Positions 12,037 through 23,178 of a stretch of 64,000 nucleotides of DNA are shown here, one piece after another. The position numbers were made by a program, and so were the translations under genes. The number at the start of each line of letters is the position of its first letter. Position 1 is the first letter of the stretch. Source of the DNA: Oscillospiraceae bacterium (lineage in GTDB: Bacteria > Bacillota > Clostridia > Oscillospirales > Acutalibacteraceae). Below the pieces are notes generated by a model, which searched no databases, was not told where the DNA came from, and was given only the letters and a program-made list of their open reading frames with translations. Location of the stretch: assembly GCA_015065925.1 (NCBI GenBank), contig SVPL01000007.1, positions 1-64,000 of the forward strand, read 5' to 3'.

Positions 12037-13221
12037 CTATTCGCTTCTGAGAGCATCTATTGGCTTTAGGTTTGAAGCCTTTAAGGCGGGATATACCCCA
12101 AAAACAACCCCGCATAAAACAGATACTGAAAAAGTGATTAAAACGGTTTTAAAATCAACTGCAACCGACATATTAAAAAACATTTTAGCCACAAAAGTAG
12201 CTATTACTGTTAAAATCACCCCAACAAATCCACCTATGGCAGAAATCATTGCCGATTCAAAAATAAATTCAAAAACAATATTGGATTTTTTAGCGCCAAT
12301 GGATTTTTTTATGCCTATTTCCTTTGTTTTTTCATTAACGGTTACAAGCATTATTGTCATAATACCTATTCCCGAAACTATCAGAGAAATTCCGCCTATT
12401 AATTTTAATACAACTGTTATAATGTTTAAAAGATTATTAAGTGTATCCCGTTGCTTATTAAGGTCTTCCACCTTAAGGGATGATGAATATATTTTTTTAT
12501 TTCCAACAACCGATTTTATTTTTTCAATACATATATCGTTAGAAAATTCTTCCGAAAAATTCACTGCAATCTGGCTAATTTTAGAATTTCCCGTAATTTT
12601 TTGCAAAGTGGTGAAGGGTACATAAATAATATTGGGTAACAAATCTCCCACCGATGTTTGCAAAACACTGCTACCAGGTTTTACAATTCCAACAACCTTA
12701 AAGGTTGTAACCTCTCCGCACAAAAATACATCAATGGTTTTACCAATGGGATTTCTGTTATCAAAAAGCTCTTTTGCGGTTTGTTCATCTATTTGACAAA
12801 CCGCATTTTTTAAGGCGATATCCGAATATTTAATTTTTTCACCACTAACAGTTTCAACCGAAATAACACTTTTAGCATTTTCATCAATACCACAAATTAA
12901 GGCGGCAGAATTATCGGCATTTTTTAAGTATCCGGTTTGGGTTATTACAGGAGTTGCACTTTCAACATAGTTTTGACCTTTAATATTCTTTAAATCTTCA
13001 TTTGAAAATAAATCTTCATTTTCGGTTGCCGATTTTGAAATACTTACTCCGCAAATTCCTAAGGAATCAAGCTCGCCGTTTATTAAATTAACACCGTTAT
13101 CACTTATAATACTGATAATAAGCACCGAAAAAACCCCAATGGCAATGCTCAGAGAAATTAATGCCGTTCTTGCCTTTTGTTGTTTTAGCCCGAAAACACA
13201 AAACTTAATTATCCCCAACAT
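12037..13221 (-). CDS. ABC transporter permease, FtsX/MacB family
   Basis: MacB-PCD-like periplasmic domain, four TM segments, VTVNEKTKEIGIKKSIGAKKSNI motif. Confidence 0.9.
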   Translation of the reverse strand: MLGIIKFCVFGLKQQKARTALISLSIAIGVFSVLIISIISDNGVNLINGELDSLGICGVSISKSATENEDLFSNEDLKNIKGQNYVESATPVITQTGYLKNADNSAALICGIDENAKSVISVETVSGEKIKYSDIALKNAVCQIDEQTAKELFDNRNPIGKTIDVFLCGEVTTFKVVGIVKPGSSVLQTSVGDLLPNIIYVPFTTLQKITGNSKISQIAVNFSEEFSNDICIEKIKSVVGNKKIYSSSLKVEDLNKQRDTLNNLLNIITVVLKLIGGISLIVSGIGIMTIMLVTVNEKTKEIGIKKSIGAKKSNIVFEFIFESAMISAIGGFVGVILTVIATFVAKMFFNMSVAVDFKTVLITFSVSVLCGVVFGVYPALKASNLKPIDALRSE

Positions 13222-13861
13222 TTTTAATCCTCACAAAATCGCCCGAAAGTTTTTGAGGCTCCTCGCATATTGTTTTAAAATTACATTCACCTAAAACAAC
13301 TGCGCCCTTTTCATCCTCAAAAGCAATATCAACATATTCCTTAACCGCCCAATTATCATCAATACGGTAGACATAATACCTTCCGTTTTTTTCCTGAGCT
13401 ACACCCTCAAATGGCAAAATATTTGCGTTTTTAAGCTCGGTATAAATAATTTCTGCCGTAACGCTATAGCCTGATTTTAAGCCCTCATAATCCTCTTCAA
13501 AGTCTATTACAGCATCAATAACCGTAATGTTAACTCCTCCATATACCACCTTATAAGCATAGTTTGAAAGTTCCTTAACCTTACCACGCAGTGTTTTTTT
13601 GCCCAAAGCCTTGCAAGAAACCTCGGTCATTTGACCAACCTTTACCCTATTAATATCTTCCTCGCTTATTTGAACCCTTGCAATAAAGCCATCATATGCT
13701 TCCTCAATAACACCCTTGCACGAAACACTTTCTATTGCTTCGCCATTAACCACCGAAAGAGTATAACATTCCTCTGCAAGCTGATTTGAAATATTTGGTA
13801 TTTGAGAGATACAAACAACCAAAATAAGACAAAAAGAAAATAATAAAAAATATTTTTTCAT
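13205..13861 (-). CDS. efflux periplasmic adaptor-like (HlyD/MacA family) protein
   Basis: Signal/TM segment, beta-barrel region VGQMTEVSCKALGKKTLRGKV..., 17 bp overlap with the permease. Confidence 0.75.
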   Translation of the reverse strand: MKKYFLLFSFCLILVVCISQIPNISNQLAEECYTLSVVNGEAIESVSCKGVIEEAYDGFIARVQISEEDINRVKVGQMTEVSCKALGKKTLRGKVKELSNYAYKVVYGGVNITVIDAVIDFEEDYEGLKSGYSVTAEIIYTELKNANILPFEGVAQEKNGRYYVYRIDDNWAVKEYVDIAFEDEKGAVVLGECNFKTICEEPQKLSGDFVRIKNVGDN

Positions 13862-13918
13862 ACAAAAACAACCTCCTAATCAAAACTATTGTTTGAAGAG
13901 AGATTGTTTTTATTATAA

Positions 13919-14836
13919 TTATTTTGTTTTTACTAAGGATTTTTTAGTTCTTTCATTCTCACCCGATTTTCTTTGAGAAGAGCTTCTGGACTTTGATTCA
14001 AAAACTCTCTTTTTAACCTCTACCCTATCATATAATTTTTTAAGGGCAATGGCGGCTTTGAATTTATATTTACAGTTATCACAAAAAAATGAAGCGTGAA
14101 ACCAAGGCATTTTAAGATGCCACGAGGTATTGCGATTTGCTTTGTTTTTACACTTTGGACAGTTAACGATAAGCTGCTCTTTATCGATTGCAGGATCGGA
14201 CATATCCTGAATATACCGCGCCTTATACATCATTCTTTTATAAAAATTCTCATTACTTGTATCAATAATAAAGGCTTCAAAACGCTCTTTTACATAGCAT
14301 TTTCTAAGAATAGCGGCGGCAATGTAGCTATCATCCAAGGCGTGGTGTAGTGTTTCGCTTTCAAAATCAATCCCAAATAAAATTGCAGCATTGGCAAGAG
14401 AAATCTGATTTTTTTGATTTTTACCAATAAGACTTAGCTCATGCTGAAAATACTTTTGCAAATCCACATATTTACCGATTTCTGCTGCTTTGTAATCACC
14501 GATAAAATTAACGCAGTTATGATATAAGGTATGTAAATCAGAATTACTCCAGGTAAGAGTAACGGTGTCCTCACCTGCCCATTTTTTATACTTTTCAAGG
14601 GCTTCGGAAAAGGAAATACCCTCCTGCATTTGCTCATTGGTCATTCCTGTTAACTCTTTAAATCTGGTGCTTAACCTATTGGTAATTGCAGAACGAACTA
14701 TTTGTGAAAAACGGTCAATCTCATTAAAATTCTCATCTAACTTCACAGCGCCAATTTCAACAATCTCATTAACAAACCCGTTAACTTTTTTGCAATAAGC
14801 GTCGTTCCATTCTAAATCCATTAAAATATAATTCAT
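13919..14836 (-). CDS. DEDD-type 3'-5' exonuclease family protein with zinc-ribbon-like C-terminus
   Basis: MDLEWNDAY, HHALDDSYIAA exonuclease motifs; CPKCKNK...CDNCK. Confidence 0.85.
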   Translation of the reverse strand: MNYILMDLEWNDAYCKKVNGFVNEIVEIGAVKLDENFNEIDRFSQIVRSAITNRLSTRFKELTGMTNEQMQEGISFSEALEKYKKWAGEDTVTLTWSNSDLHTLYHNCVNFIGDYKAAEIGKYVDLQKYFQHELSLIGKNQKNQISLANAAILFGIDFESETLHHALDDSYIAAAILRKCYVKERFEAFIIDTSNENFYKRMMYKARYIQDMSDPAIDKEQLIVNCPKCKNKANRNTSWHLKMPWFHASFFCDNCKYKFKAAIALKKLYDRVEVKKRVFESKSRSSSQRKSGENERTKKSLVKTK

Positions 14837-14840
14837 AAAT

Positions 14841-16667
14841 CTAACCTTTATTTTTAGATTCTGCCTTCATTCTAAGCTCTTTACTTAAAATTCGTTTTCT
14901 AAGTCTTATGGATTCGGGAGTTACTTCAACAAGCTCATCATTTTTAATAAATTCCAAGGACTGTTCAAGACTAAGAACACTATGAGGAACCAGCTTTAAA
15001 GCATCATCAGAACCTGCGGCACGCATATTTGTAGCCTGTTTTCTTTTGCAAACATTACAAACAATATCTTCATTCTTAGGATTTTCGCCAACAATCATAC
15101 CTTCGTATACGGGCTCACCGGGACCAATAAACAATCTGCCGCGGCTTTGGGTATTAAAAAGACCGTAGCCTGTTGTTTCACCTGTTTCGTGAACAATAAT
15201 GGAACCTGTATTACGACTTTCAATGTCACCCTTGTAGGGCTCATAGCCGTAGAAAATGTGGTTCATAATGCCGTTTCCGTTAGTATCGGTTAAAAACTGA
15301 GAGCGATAACCTAAAAGTCCGCGTGCGGGGATTAAAAACTCAAGATGAGATGCACCACCTTCACGGGTACCCATATTTCTGATTTCTGCCTTACGAGTAC
15401 CAAGTCGCTCCATAACCGCGCCAACATACTCCTCAGGTACCTCAATCATTAATAGCTCAATAGGCTCTAAAAGATTTCCGTCCTCATCCTTTTTATAAAT
15501 AACATTTGGAGGAGAAACTTGAAACTCATAACCTTCTCTACGCATTGTTTCTATTAAAATGGAAAGGTGCAATTCGCCTCTGCCCGAAACCTTGAAGGTA
15601 TCGGCAGAGTCGGTTTCTTCAACTCTAAGGCTTACATTTGTTTGAACCTCTTTAAAGAGTCGGTCTCTAAGATTTCGGGATGTAACAAACTTGCCCTCCT
15701 TACCTGCAAAGGGTGAATTATTAACCATAAAATTCATTGCAAGCGTAGGCTCATCAATCTTAACAAAGGGCAAGGGGTCAATATGGTCGGTAGCACAGGC
15801 TGTTTCACCAATATTAATATCATTAATGCCTGCAACCGATATAATCTCACCTGCCGCAGCACTTTCAACCTCAAAGCGTTTAAGTCCTTCATAAACAAAA
15901 AGCTTGGATATTTTTACATTTTGATTTTTTCCGTCACGATGACAGAGTGTTACGGTTTGACCTAGCTTAACCTCACCGCGTTCAACACGACCGACACCAA
16001 TTCTACCTAAATAATCATCATAGTCTATGTTAGAGAAAAGAATTTGTAACGGACCTTTTATATCACCCTTAGGTGGGTCAATTTCTTTTACTATAATATC
16101 GAAAAGGGGCTTTAAATTATCGGTTGGATGCTCAGGGGAAAGACTGGCATAACCATCTCTACCCGAAGCAAAAACAACGGGGAATTCTATTTGGTCATCA
16201 TCTGCGCCAAGCTCAATAAATAAATCCAACACCTCATCAACAACCTCTAAAGGTCTAGCCATTGGTCTATCTATTTTATTTACAACAACAATAACCTTTT
16301 TGCCGAGTCCTAAAGCCTTTTTAAGTACAAAACGGGTTTGAGGCATACAGCCCTCAAAGGCATCTACCAAAAGCAAAACGCCGTCTACCATCATAAGTAT
16401 GCGTTCAACCTCGCCGCCAAAATCAGCGTGTCCGGGGGTATCTACAATATTAATTTTATAGTCACCGTATCTAACGCTGGTGGTTTTAGAAAGGATAGTA
16501 ATACCGCGTTCGCGCTCTAAATCGTTAGAGTCCATAACACGGTCCTGAACCTGTTCGTTGGTTCTGAAGGTACCGCTTTGTTTTAAAAGCTCATCAACTA
16601 ATGTGGTTTTTCCGTGGTCAACGTGAGCAATTATAGCAACATTTCTTAACATATCTTGTACTGCCAT
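14841..16667 (-). CDS. typA: translational GTPase TypA/BipA
   Basis: [51 protein letters not shown]. Confidence 0.98.
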   Translation of the reverse strand: MAVQDMLRNVAIIAHVDHGKTTLVDELLKQSGTFRTNEQVQDRVMDSNDLERERGITILSKTTSVRYGDYKINIVDTPGHADFGGEVERILMMVDGVLLLVDAFEGCMPQTRFVLKKALGLGKKVIVVVNKIDRPMARPLEVVDEVLDLFIELGADDDQIEFPVVFASGRDGYASLSPEHPTDNLKPLFDIIVKEIDPPKGDIKGPLQILFSNIDYDDYLGRIGVGRVERGEVKLGQTVTLCHRDGKNQNVKISKLFVYEGLKRFEVESAAAGEIISVAGINDINIGETACATDHIDPLPFVKIDEPTLAMNFMVNNSPFAGKEGKFVTSRNLRDRLFKEVQTNVSLRVEETDSADTFKVSGRGELHLSILIETMRREGYEFQVSPPNVIYKKDEDGNLLEPIELLMIEVPEEYVGAVMERLGTRKAEIRNMGTREGGASHLEFLIPARGLLGYRSQFLTDTNGNGIMNHIFYGYEPYKGDIESRNTGSIIVHETGETTGYGLFNTQSRGRLFIGPGEPVYEGMIVGENPKNEDIVCNVCKRKQATNMRAAGSDDALKLVPHSVLSLEQSLEFIKNDELVEVTPESIRLRKRILSKELRMKAESKNKG

Positions 16668-16701
16668 TATTAATTCTCATTCCTTTTTATTAACAGACTT
16701 T

Positions 16702-17706
16702 TTAATCGCGTTTGCTAATCCAAAGCGATTCTTGCTCATCACGAATAGGTCTAAGCATAAGATCCTTTATAACATCCTTAACATCTGCATTTTCATACAA
16801 AACATTATAGCATTTTGAAATTATAGGCATTTCTGCCCCAACCTTACTAGCAAGCTTATAGGCAAGTGCGGTTGCATAATAGCCCTCTACCGTACCTACC
16901 TCATCCAAGGCTTCCTTAACACCTACTCCCTGCCCTATAAGTTCGCCAAAGCGATGATTACGACTATGCTTAGAGGTACAAGTAACAATTAAATCACCAA
17001 TACCCGAAAGCCCTGCAAAGGTACGCTCCTTAGCACCTAAAGCCACACCTAAACGGGCAATTTCGGTGAGTCCGCGGGTTATAAGGGCAGCGCGGGTATT
17101 ATCACCAAGACCTAACCCATCGCAAACACCTGCCGCAACGGCTATTATATTTTTAAGGGCGCCCCCAAGCTCAACGCCAACCATATCTTCATTGGTATAA
17201 AGCCTGAAAAACTCATTAGAAAAGGCTTCTATAACAGTCTTTGCTGCTTCACTGTTTTTACTGCAAGCGACTAATGATGTAGGAACCTTTCTGGCAACCT
17301 CCTCAGCGTGAGAAGGTCCCGACATAACAACAACGGGAGCAGAAATTTCATCCGAAATAACCTCAGAAAGTCTTTTTAAGCTCTCTGCCTCAAAGCCCTT
17401 TGCAACATTAACAACAATTCCTGTATTTTTTATGCCTTTGAGTCTTACTGCCGTTTCCCTAACGGCAATAGACGGTGTTGCAATAATTGTTATATCGCTA
17501 TTTTCAACAAGAGAAAGATTTGTTGTAATAGCAATATTCTCGGGTATTTTTACGCCCTTTAAAAGTTTTTTGCTCTCTCTTGAGAATAAAAGCTCATTAA
17601 CCTCCCCTTCAAAGGGTGACCATAAAAGCACCTGATGACCATTACGGTTAGCGGATATAGCCAATGCAATACCCCAACCACCAGAACCTAAAACAGAAAT
17701 TTTCAT
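16702..17706 (-). CDS. gpsA: NAD(P)H-dependent glycerol-3-phosphate dehydrogenase
   Basis: GSGGWGIALAISANRNGH, VELGGALKNIIAVAAGVCDGLGLGDNT. Confidence 0.98.
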   Translation of the reverse strand: MKISVLGSGGWGIALAISANRNGHQVLLWSPFEGEVNELLFSRESKKLLKGVKIPENIAITTNLSLVENSDITIIATPSIAVRETAVRLKGIKNTGIVVNVAKGFEAESLKRLSEVISDEISAPVVVMSGPSHAEEVARKVPTSLVACSKNSEAAKTVIEAFSNEFFRLYTNEDMVGVELGGALKNIIAVAAGVCDGLGLGDNTRAALITRGLTEIARLGVALGAKERTFAGLSGIGDLIVTCTSKHSRNHRFGELIGQGVGVKEALDEVGTVEGYYATALAYKLASKVGAEMPIISKCYNVLYENADVKDVIKDLMLRPIRDEQESLWISKRD

Positions 17707-17709
17707 AAA

Positions 17710-18381
17710 CTATTTTTCCTTTTTATTTTTGCCAAAGATTGGTTTTTCTTCACCCTTTAGCAAGCGTTTAATATTTTCAATGTGTTTTAGATAAATTATA
17801 AGAGCCATAACAAGGGTTAGTAAAACAGAAACCCAAACCTTTTCACCCGTATTACGCTGGAAAAGAGCAATACAAACCGGCATTGATGCAGTAGCAATAA
17901 GTGAACTAATTGAAATTATTCTGCTTATAAGCAAAACTATTACAAATATTCCCAAGGCAACCGAAATGCATCTCCAATCGACTATAGCAAAAATACCTAC
18001 CGAAACTGCAACCGCTTTGCCGCCTTTTAATTGGAAAAACGCAGGAAAAACGTGACCTAACATACAGAAAACACCACAGAATAATGCACCGTATATAGGT
18101 AAATAGAAATCTGCGCGGTCGGGATAATTCTTAACTAAATAATCGAAAATAACATATCTGCCTATAAAACAGGCAACTGCACCCTTTGCGGCATCACAAA
18201 GGAAGGTTAAAATTCCGGGTAGAGGTCCCGCAACACGCAAAACATTAGTCATACCTGCATTACCGCTACCAAAATCACGAACATCCTTTTTGGTAAATAA
18301 ATTTGTAAAAATTACGGCAAAATTAATACTGCCCAAAACATAAGCCTGCAATGCGGCAATAACAACCAGCATTATATCCAT
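17710..18381 (-). CDS. plsY: glycerol-3-phosphate acyltransferase PlsY
   Basis: GSINFAVI, GSGNAGMTNVLR, KGGKAVAVSVG. Confidence 0.96.
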   Translation of the reverse strand: MDIMLVVIAALQAYVLGSINFAVIFTNLFTKKDVRDFGSGNAGMTNVLRVAGPLPGILTFLCDAAKGAVACFIGRYVIFDYLVKNYPDRADFYLPIYGALFCGVFCMLGHVFPAFFQLKGGKAVAVSVGIFAIVDWRCISVALGIFVIVLLISRIISISSLIATASMPVCIALFQRNTGEKVWVSVLLTLVMALIIYLKHIENIKRLLKGEEKPIFGKNKKEK

Positions 18382-18403
18382 TAGTATCCCTCACAAAAAT
18401 AAT

Positions 18404-19744
18404 TTATTCACCCTTAGTATCACCGCGCTCGCGTATAACAAAACGAACAGGGGTGCCTTCGAGACCAAAGGTGGAGCGAATTTGATTTTCCAAATAGCGT
18501 TGATAAGAAAAATGAAACAACTCTTTACGATTGCAAAAACACACAAATGTTGGAGGTCTTGTGGAAGCCTGAGTCATATAATAAATTTTAAGACGCTTAC
18601 CCTTATCACTTGGGGGCTGAACCCTTGCGGTTGCATCTGCCAAAATATCATTGAGCATACCCGTGGAAATTCTCATTGAATTTTGTTGATGAACAAACTT
18701 AACAAGCTCAAAAAGTCTTTCAATTCTCTGACCTGTTTTAGCCGAAATAAAGATTATTGGCGCAAAGGACATAAAGGAAAAATCCTTCATAAGGCGTTTG
18801 CGATATGAGTCCATTGTGGTGCCATCCTTTTCAACCAAATCCCATTTATTAACAGCAATTATACACGCTTTTCCCTGCTCTAAGGCAAGACCTGCAACCT
18901 TTGAATCCTGCTCGGTAAAGCCCTCAGCAGCATCAAGCATAATAACGCAAACATCCGAACGGTCAATAGCCATTTTGGCTCTTAAAACGCTGTATTTTTC
19001 GATTTTATCAATAACCTTACTTTGTCTGCGAAGTCCCGCAGTATCAATAAGATTGTACTTTTGGTCACCGACTACAACCTTGGTATCAATTGCATCACGG
19101 GTGGTACCTGCAATGTTGGATACAATGAGTCTATCCTCACCCAACACCTTATTAACCAAAGAGGATTTTCCCGCGTTTGGCTTACCTATAATAGCAACAT
19201 TAATTGTATCCTGTTCTTCTTCGGTTTCTTCTCCATCGGGAAGATATTCAAAAACAGCATCAAGCAAATCACCCGTACCGTGACCGTGTGCCGCCGAAAC
19301 GGCAATAGGGTCACCCAGTCCCAAATTGTAAAACTCATAAAATTCGGGTGGAGTTCCGCCAACAGTATCACATTTATTAACGCAAAGAACAATGGGCTTT
19401 CCCGAGCGCTGAAGCATAGCCGCAATTTCCATATCTGCCGCTAAAACACCCGATTTAAGGTCGGTTATGAACATAATAACGCTTGCCATATCAATAGCCA
19501 ATGCCGCTTGTTCACGCATTTTTGATAAAATTAAATCATCTGTTTTGGGCTCAATACCACCTGTATCAACAAGGGTAATTTCTCTGCCCAGCCACTCGGC
19601 ATCGCCGAATATACGATCTCTTGTAACACCGGGAGTATCATCAACAATGGACATTCTTTGCCCAATAAGCTTATTAAACAAGGTGGATTTACCAACATTA
19701 GGTCTTCCCACAACCGCAACTATAGGTTTTGACATATTTATCAC
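18404..19744 (-). CDS. der: ribosome biogenesis GTPase Der (EngA)
   Basis: Two tandem G domains (GRPNVGKSTLFN and GKPNAGKSSLVN) plus KH-like C-terminus. Confidence 0.98.
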   Translation of the reverse strand: MINMSKPIVAVVGRPNVGKSTLFNKLIGQRMSIVDDTPGVTRDRIFGDAEWLGREITLVDTGGIEPKTDDLILSKMREQAALAIDMASVIMFITDLKSGVLAADMEIAAMLQRSGKPIVLCVNKCDTVGGTPPEFYEFYNLGLGDPIAVSAAHGHGTGDLLDAVFEYLPDGEETEEEQDTINVAIIGKPNAGKSSLVNKVLGEDRLIVSNIAGTTRDAIDTKVVVGDQKYNLIDTAGLRRQSKVIDKIEKYSVLRAKMAIDRSDVCVIMLDAAEGFTEQDSKVAGLALEQGKACIIAVNKWDLVEKDGTTMDSYRKRLMKDFSFMSFAPIIFISAKTGQRIERLFELVKFVHQQNSMRISTGMLNDILADATARVQPPSDKGKRLKIYYMTQASTRPPTFVCFCNRKELFHFSYQRYLENQIRSTFGLEGTPVRFVIRERGDTKGE

Positions 19745-21052
19745 CTAATTTCCTAAAAGATTTGAAACAAATTCAAATCCATCATTCTCTATAATTAAAA
19801 CTTTAACATTTAAAGCCTTTTCAACCTGCTCAACGGTAACATCATCTAAAAACTTATCTTTTTCATAGCGAAGCATTGAAGCAGAAATTAAAAGGCTTTC
19901 TCCAAGCTCTTCATCCTTTAACTGCTCAATTAAATCGCCGCCCGTAACAAGCCCCGTAACCGTAATATGACCGCCGAAAAACTTGTTTTTAATAGGCTTT
20001 ACACTACAATATAAATTATGCCATTTTTTTGTGCTAATGTCAACAATATTTTTAATTAACGGATACGCCGACTCACCCGTAGCAACCGTAATTTTTCTTG
20101 TCTTTTCCAAAACGGTATCAGCAAAATCATTTTCAATTGCCGATACTGCTTCGCTCATAAAAAGAGACCACATTCCAACGCCGTTTTCCAGTTGTAAAAA
20201 ATCCTCATAATATGACACTTCGGGTATATCCCTTTCGGATAAAATATAAAACTCATCCGAACCGAAAACCTTGCGTTTGCCGTATTTTTCAAGGGTTAAA
20301 TCAGAAAATTCATTCAAAATATCCAAAACGGCGGAGGCGGTTTCTTTATTAAAGGGCTTAAGAGGAGCTAAGCCATCTCTATGCGCCGTAAGTCCAACGG
20401 GGACGGCGGCTATGCTTTGAACGGTAGGCAAGGATATTAAATCGCTTAATGACCTGCGAAGCTCATCACCGTCATTATAGTCAGGACAAAGAACCAATTG
20501 GCAGTTTATTGCAATACCTGCCTCTGCCAACCTATATAAAACGGCTAAAGACTCTCCCGCAAAACGATTATTCATCATTTTGCATCTAAGTTCAGGATTT
20601 GTAGTATGAACCGAAATATTTATAGGACTTATATGGAGCTTGATTATGCGCTCAATTTCGTGCTCTGTAATATTTGTAAGGGTAATATAATTGCCAAAAA
20701 GAAAGGAAAGTCTGGAATCATCATCCTTAAAATAAAGGGTGTCACGCATACCTTTGGGCAATTGGTCAATAAAGCAGAAGACACACTTATTTTTACAGGA
20801 GCGTTGCTCATCCATTAAATAGGTATCAAAAACCAAGCCTATTTCTTCATATTCTTCCTTTTTTATGCGATAGCTTTTAATTTTACCATTGGTTTCTACC
20901 TTTAATTTAAGACGCTTTTCATTTTGATAAAAACGATAATCAAGAACATCGCAAATTTCATTTTTATTTATCGAAATTAGTCTGCTTTCGGGCTGTATAC
21001 CCGCCTTATAAGCAGGCGAACCCTCCTCTACCGAGCGTATTAAAACCGACAT
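19745..21052 (-). CDS. DUF512 radical-SAM-like/PDZ protein
   Basis: N-terminal PDZ-like segment, CKNKCVFCFIDQLPKGMRDTLYFKDDDSRLSFLFGNYITLTN, adjacent to der. Confidence 0.9.
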   Translation of the reverse strand: MSVLIRSVEEGSPAYKAGIQPESRLISINKNEICDVLDYRFYQNEKRLKLKVETNGKIKSYRIKKEEYEEIGLVFDTYLMDEQRSCKNKCVFCFIDQLPKGMRDTLYFKDDDSRLSFLFGNYITLTNITEHEIERIIKLHISPINISVHTTNPELRCKMMNNRFAGESLAVLYRLAEAGIAINCQLVLCPDYNDGDELRRSLSDLISLPTVQSIAAVPVGLTAHRDGLAPLKPFNKETASAVLDILNEFSDLTLEKYGKRKVFGSDEFYILSERDIPEVSYYEDFLQLENGVGMWSLFMSEAVSAIENDFADTVLEKTRKITVATGESAYPLIKNIVDISTKKWHNLYCSVKPIKNKFFGGHITVTGLVTGGDLIEQLKDEELGESLLISASMLRYEKDKFLDDVTVEQVEKALNVKVLIIENDGFEFVSNLLGN

Positions 21053-21088
21053 TTCTTCCCCTCCTATCCTTCATTCAAAAACAAAAAA

Positions 21089-21117
21089 ATAGAGAAGGAC
21101 AATAAGACCTTCTCTAT
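21089..21117 (-). terminator. Rho-independent terminator after rpmF
   Basis: Perfect 10 bp stem ATAGAGAAGG/CCTTCTCTAT; T-run (TTTTTTTGTTTTTG) on the minus strand. Confidence 0.9.
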
Positions 21118-21136
21118 ACTTTGGACTGTCTAAAGA

Positions 21137-21316
21137 TTAAGCTTCAACCTTAACAACTTCACGACCGTCATAACGTCCGCAAGCGGGGCAAAGTCTGTGA
21201 GGTCTCTTATACTCACCGCAAGAACACTTTACAAGTGCGGGAGCAGAAATCTTCCAAACATTTGAACGTCTCTTATCGCGTCTAGCCTTTGATGTTTTTC
21301 TCTTCGGTACTGCCAT
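21137..21316 (-). CDS. rpmF: 50S ribosomal protein L32 (59 aa; absent from the ORF track)
   Basis: Translated by eye: [59 protein letters not shown]. Confidence 0.97.
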   Translation of the reverse strand: MAVPKRKTSKARRDKRRSNVWKISAPALVKCSCGEYKRPHRLCPACGRYDGREVVKVEA

Positions 21317-21340
21317 TATTCAGCGCCTCCTTATATTAAA

Positions 21341-21850
21341 TCAATCTTCTTGGTCTTGCTCTAGCAGCTTCGCCAAAACTTCCAGTCGGGGGTCAATGCT
21401 TTTGGTAACACATCCGCAGCTGCCATTGTTAAGGTTTTTGCCGCAACTCGGACAAATACCTTTGCAATCCTCACTGCAAAGATGCTTCATAGGTAAGGCT
21501 AATAAGATTTCACCAAAGCACAGTTCAAATAAATCCAGTTTTTCATCGGGAATAAGAAGAATTTCATAATCCTCCTCGCCCTCTAACTGATTTACCGCAA
21601 CACGATTGATATTAACAGTTAATTCCTTTTCGGTTAAACTGCCGCAACGGTCACAAGACTTTTTAACCACTGCCTTGCAAACCAAATCAATATGTGTTAC
21701 ATCTGCCTTATTGGAAACCTTACCAACTACCGAAACAGGTGTAGGAAAAATATACTCTCCACCATATTCCTCTTTGGAAAAATCAAGCTCAGTATCAATT
21801 TTAAGCTCACGATTTCCACCATTAAAAAAGCCTTTTAAATCAAGAACCAT
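21341..21850 (-). CDS. DUF177/YceD family protein
   Basis: Directly upstream of rpmF; CDRCGSLTEKELTVNI...CSEDCKGICPSCGKNLN. Confidence 0.93.
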   Translation of the reverse strand: MVLDLKGFFNGGNRELKIDTELDFSKEEYGGEYIFPTPVSVVGKVSNKADVTHIDLVCKAVVKKSCDRCGSLTEKELTVNINRVAVNQLEGEEDYEILLIPDEKLDLFELCFGEILLALPMKHLCSEDCKGICPSCGKNLNNGSCGCVTKSIDPRLEVLAKLLEQDQED

Positions 21851-21877
21851 AGGTTCACCCCAATTGTCACAATGATT

Positions 21878-21906
21878 ATTATATTATTTTTAATCCGCTT
21901 TGTCAA
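21878..21906 (-). promoter_or_regulatory. consensus sigma-A promoter for DUF177-rpmF
   Basis: Minus strand TTGACA-N17-TATAAT, exact consensus hexamers. Confidence 0.85.
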
Positions 21907-22035
21907 GCAAAAAATACTATTTTTACGCGGTTTTATGCATTTTTTTCATTTTTGGCAAAAAAAGTATGATTTTTAATGCCCGTTTCGTAATATTGCTCAG
22001 TATATTGTGTAAAAACAAGTGATTAAACACAATAA

Positions 22036-22599
22036 TTATGTTGTTTTCCTTGCGATGAATGGTTTAATTCGCTTGGATATCACCGCAGTTAATATGCAAA
22101 ATGCAAAATCGGTTGGTATAAAAACCACAAAGCCCATTAATAAAACAGAGCCTAAATCTAAAACCTCGCCGAAATAAAAAACACTTAACAAAATGTAGTA
22201 AATTAATCCAAAGGTATAAACCGTAACAAAGCCAACAAAATTTGCAAAAATATACCGTGCAAGCGTTGGTTTGCCTTTATGTGAAATAGCGCTTATTATA
22301 ACAGATGCAAAAATAAATCCCACAATATACCCAAAAGTGGGGTTTAAAACATAACTAAATCCCCCACTGCCCGAAAAAACGGGAAGTCCCAAAAGACCCA
22401 TAGCGGTATAAATCAGTAATGTTATTGCTGCATTTTTGGGCAATAATATTTGCCCTGCAAGCAGTACAAACATAAACTGCAAGGTGATTGGTACTGCGCC
22501 GAGTGGGATTTTGATAAATGCTCCCACCGTAATAAGCGCAATAAAAAGGGCACTTAAAATCAAATCATAGGTTGTAAAAAAATGTTTTTTAGTATTCAT
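22036..22599 (-). CDS. bioY: biotin transporter BioY
   Basis: Six-TM protein with IPLGAVPITLQFMFVLLAG and GLPVFSGSGGFSYVLNPTFGYIVGF. Confidence 0.95.
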   Translation of the reverse strand: MNTKKHFFTTYDLILSALFIALITVGAFIKIPLGAVPITLQFMFVLLAGQILLPKNAAITLLIYTAMGLLGLPVFSGSGGFSYVLNPTFGYIVGFIFASVIISAISHKGKPTLARYIFANFVGFVTVYTFGLIYYILLSVFYFGEVLDLGSVLLMGFVVFIPTDFAFCILTAVISKRIKPFIARKTT

Positions 22600-22628
22600 A
22601 AATTATATAATACCATAAAAAGAATAAT

Positions 22629-22661
22629 ACTTCCCTCTGTTATATAAAGGTAGAGGGAAGT
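22629..22661 (-). terminator. hairpin terminator
   Basis: Perfect 10 bp stem ACTTCCCTCT/AGAGGGAAGT, then ATTATTCTTTTTA on the minus strand. Confidence 0.65.
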
Positions 22662-22680
22662 TATGTTTGAAACTTTAGAA

Positions 22681-23148
22681 TTATTTATTTGTAGGCTGTG
22701 CGGCGGGGATTTGCTGTTTTAAAGATGCACGAGTTTTGCGGATTTCTGCAAGATTAGCAGTAAGGCCATCATCACAGCGACGCATAAGGTCATCAACAAA
22801 ATCCTGAGCTGCTTTACGCATTTCTCTGCTCTTGGTTTGTGCTGCAGAGATAATCTCACCTGCTTTTTCCTGTGCAAGACGGGTGATTTCCTCTTGAGCA
22901 ATCAAGGCTTTTGCGCGCTCCTCAGCATTGCGGATAATTGCATCTGCTTCCTTTTTAGCGTTTGTGATAATATCGGCACGGTCAGCTACAATACCTCTTG
23001 CCTGCTTGATTTCGCTGGGCATATTAAGGCGAAGCTCATCAATAAGCGCGCGAATTTTTTCAACATCTACAACTGTTTTTCTACCAAAAAGCTTAGTACC
23101 GTCATCCAACGCTTCATCAATCTGTTCAAGTAATTCTTCCATGTTCAT
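22681..23148 (-). CDS. coiled-coil protein (often annotated as ATPase/V-type b-subunit-like)
   Basis: Long Ala/Glu/Arg-rich helix; sits downstream of coaD; start trimmed. Confidence 0.65.
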   Translation of the reverse strand: MNMEELLEQIDEALDDGTKLFGRKTVVDVEKIRALIDELRLNMPSEIKQARGIVADRADIITNAKKEADAIIRNAEERAKALIAQEEITRLAQEKAGEIISAAQTKSREMRKAAQDFVDDLMRRCDDGLTANLAEIRKTRASLKQQIPAAQPTNK

Positions 23149-23178
23149 AAATAAATACTTCCTTTCATAATACAAAAA

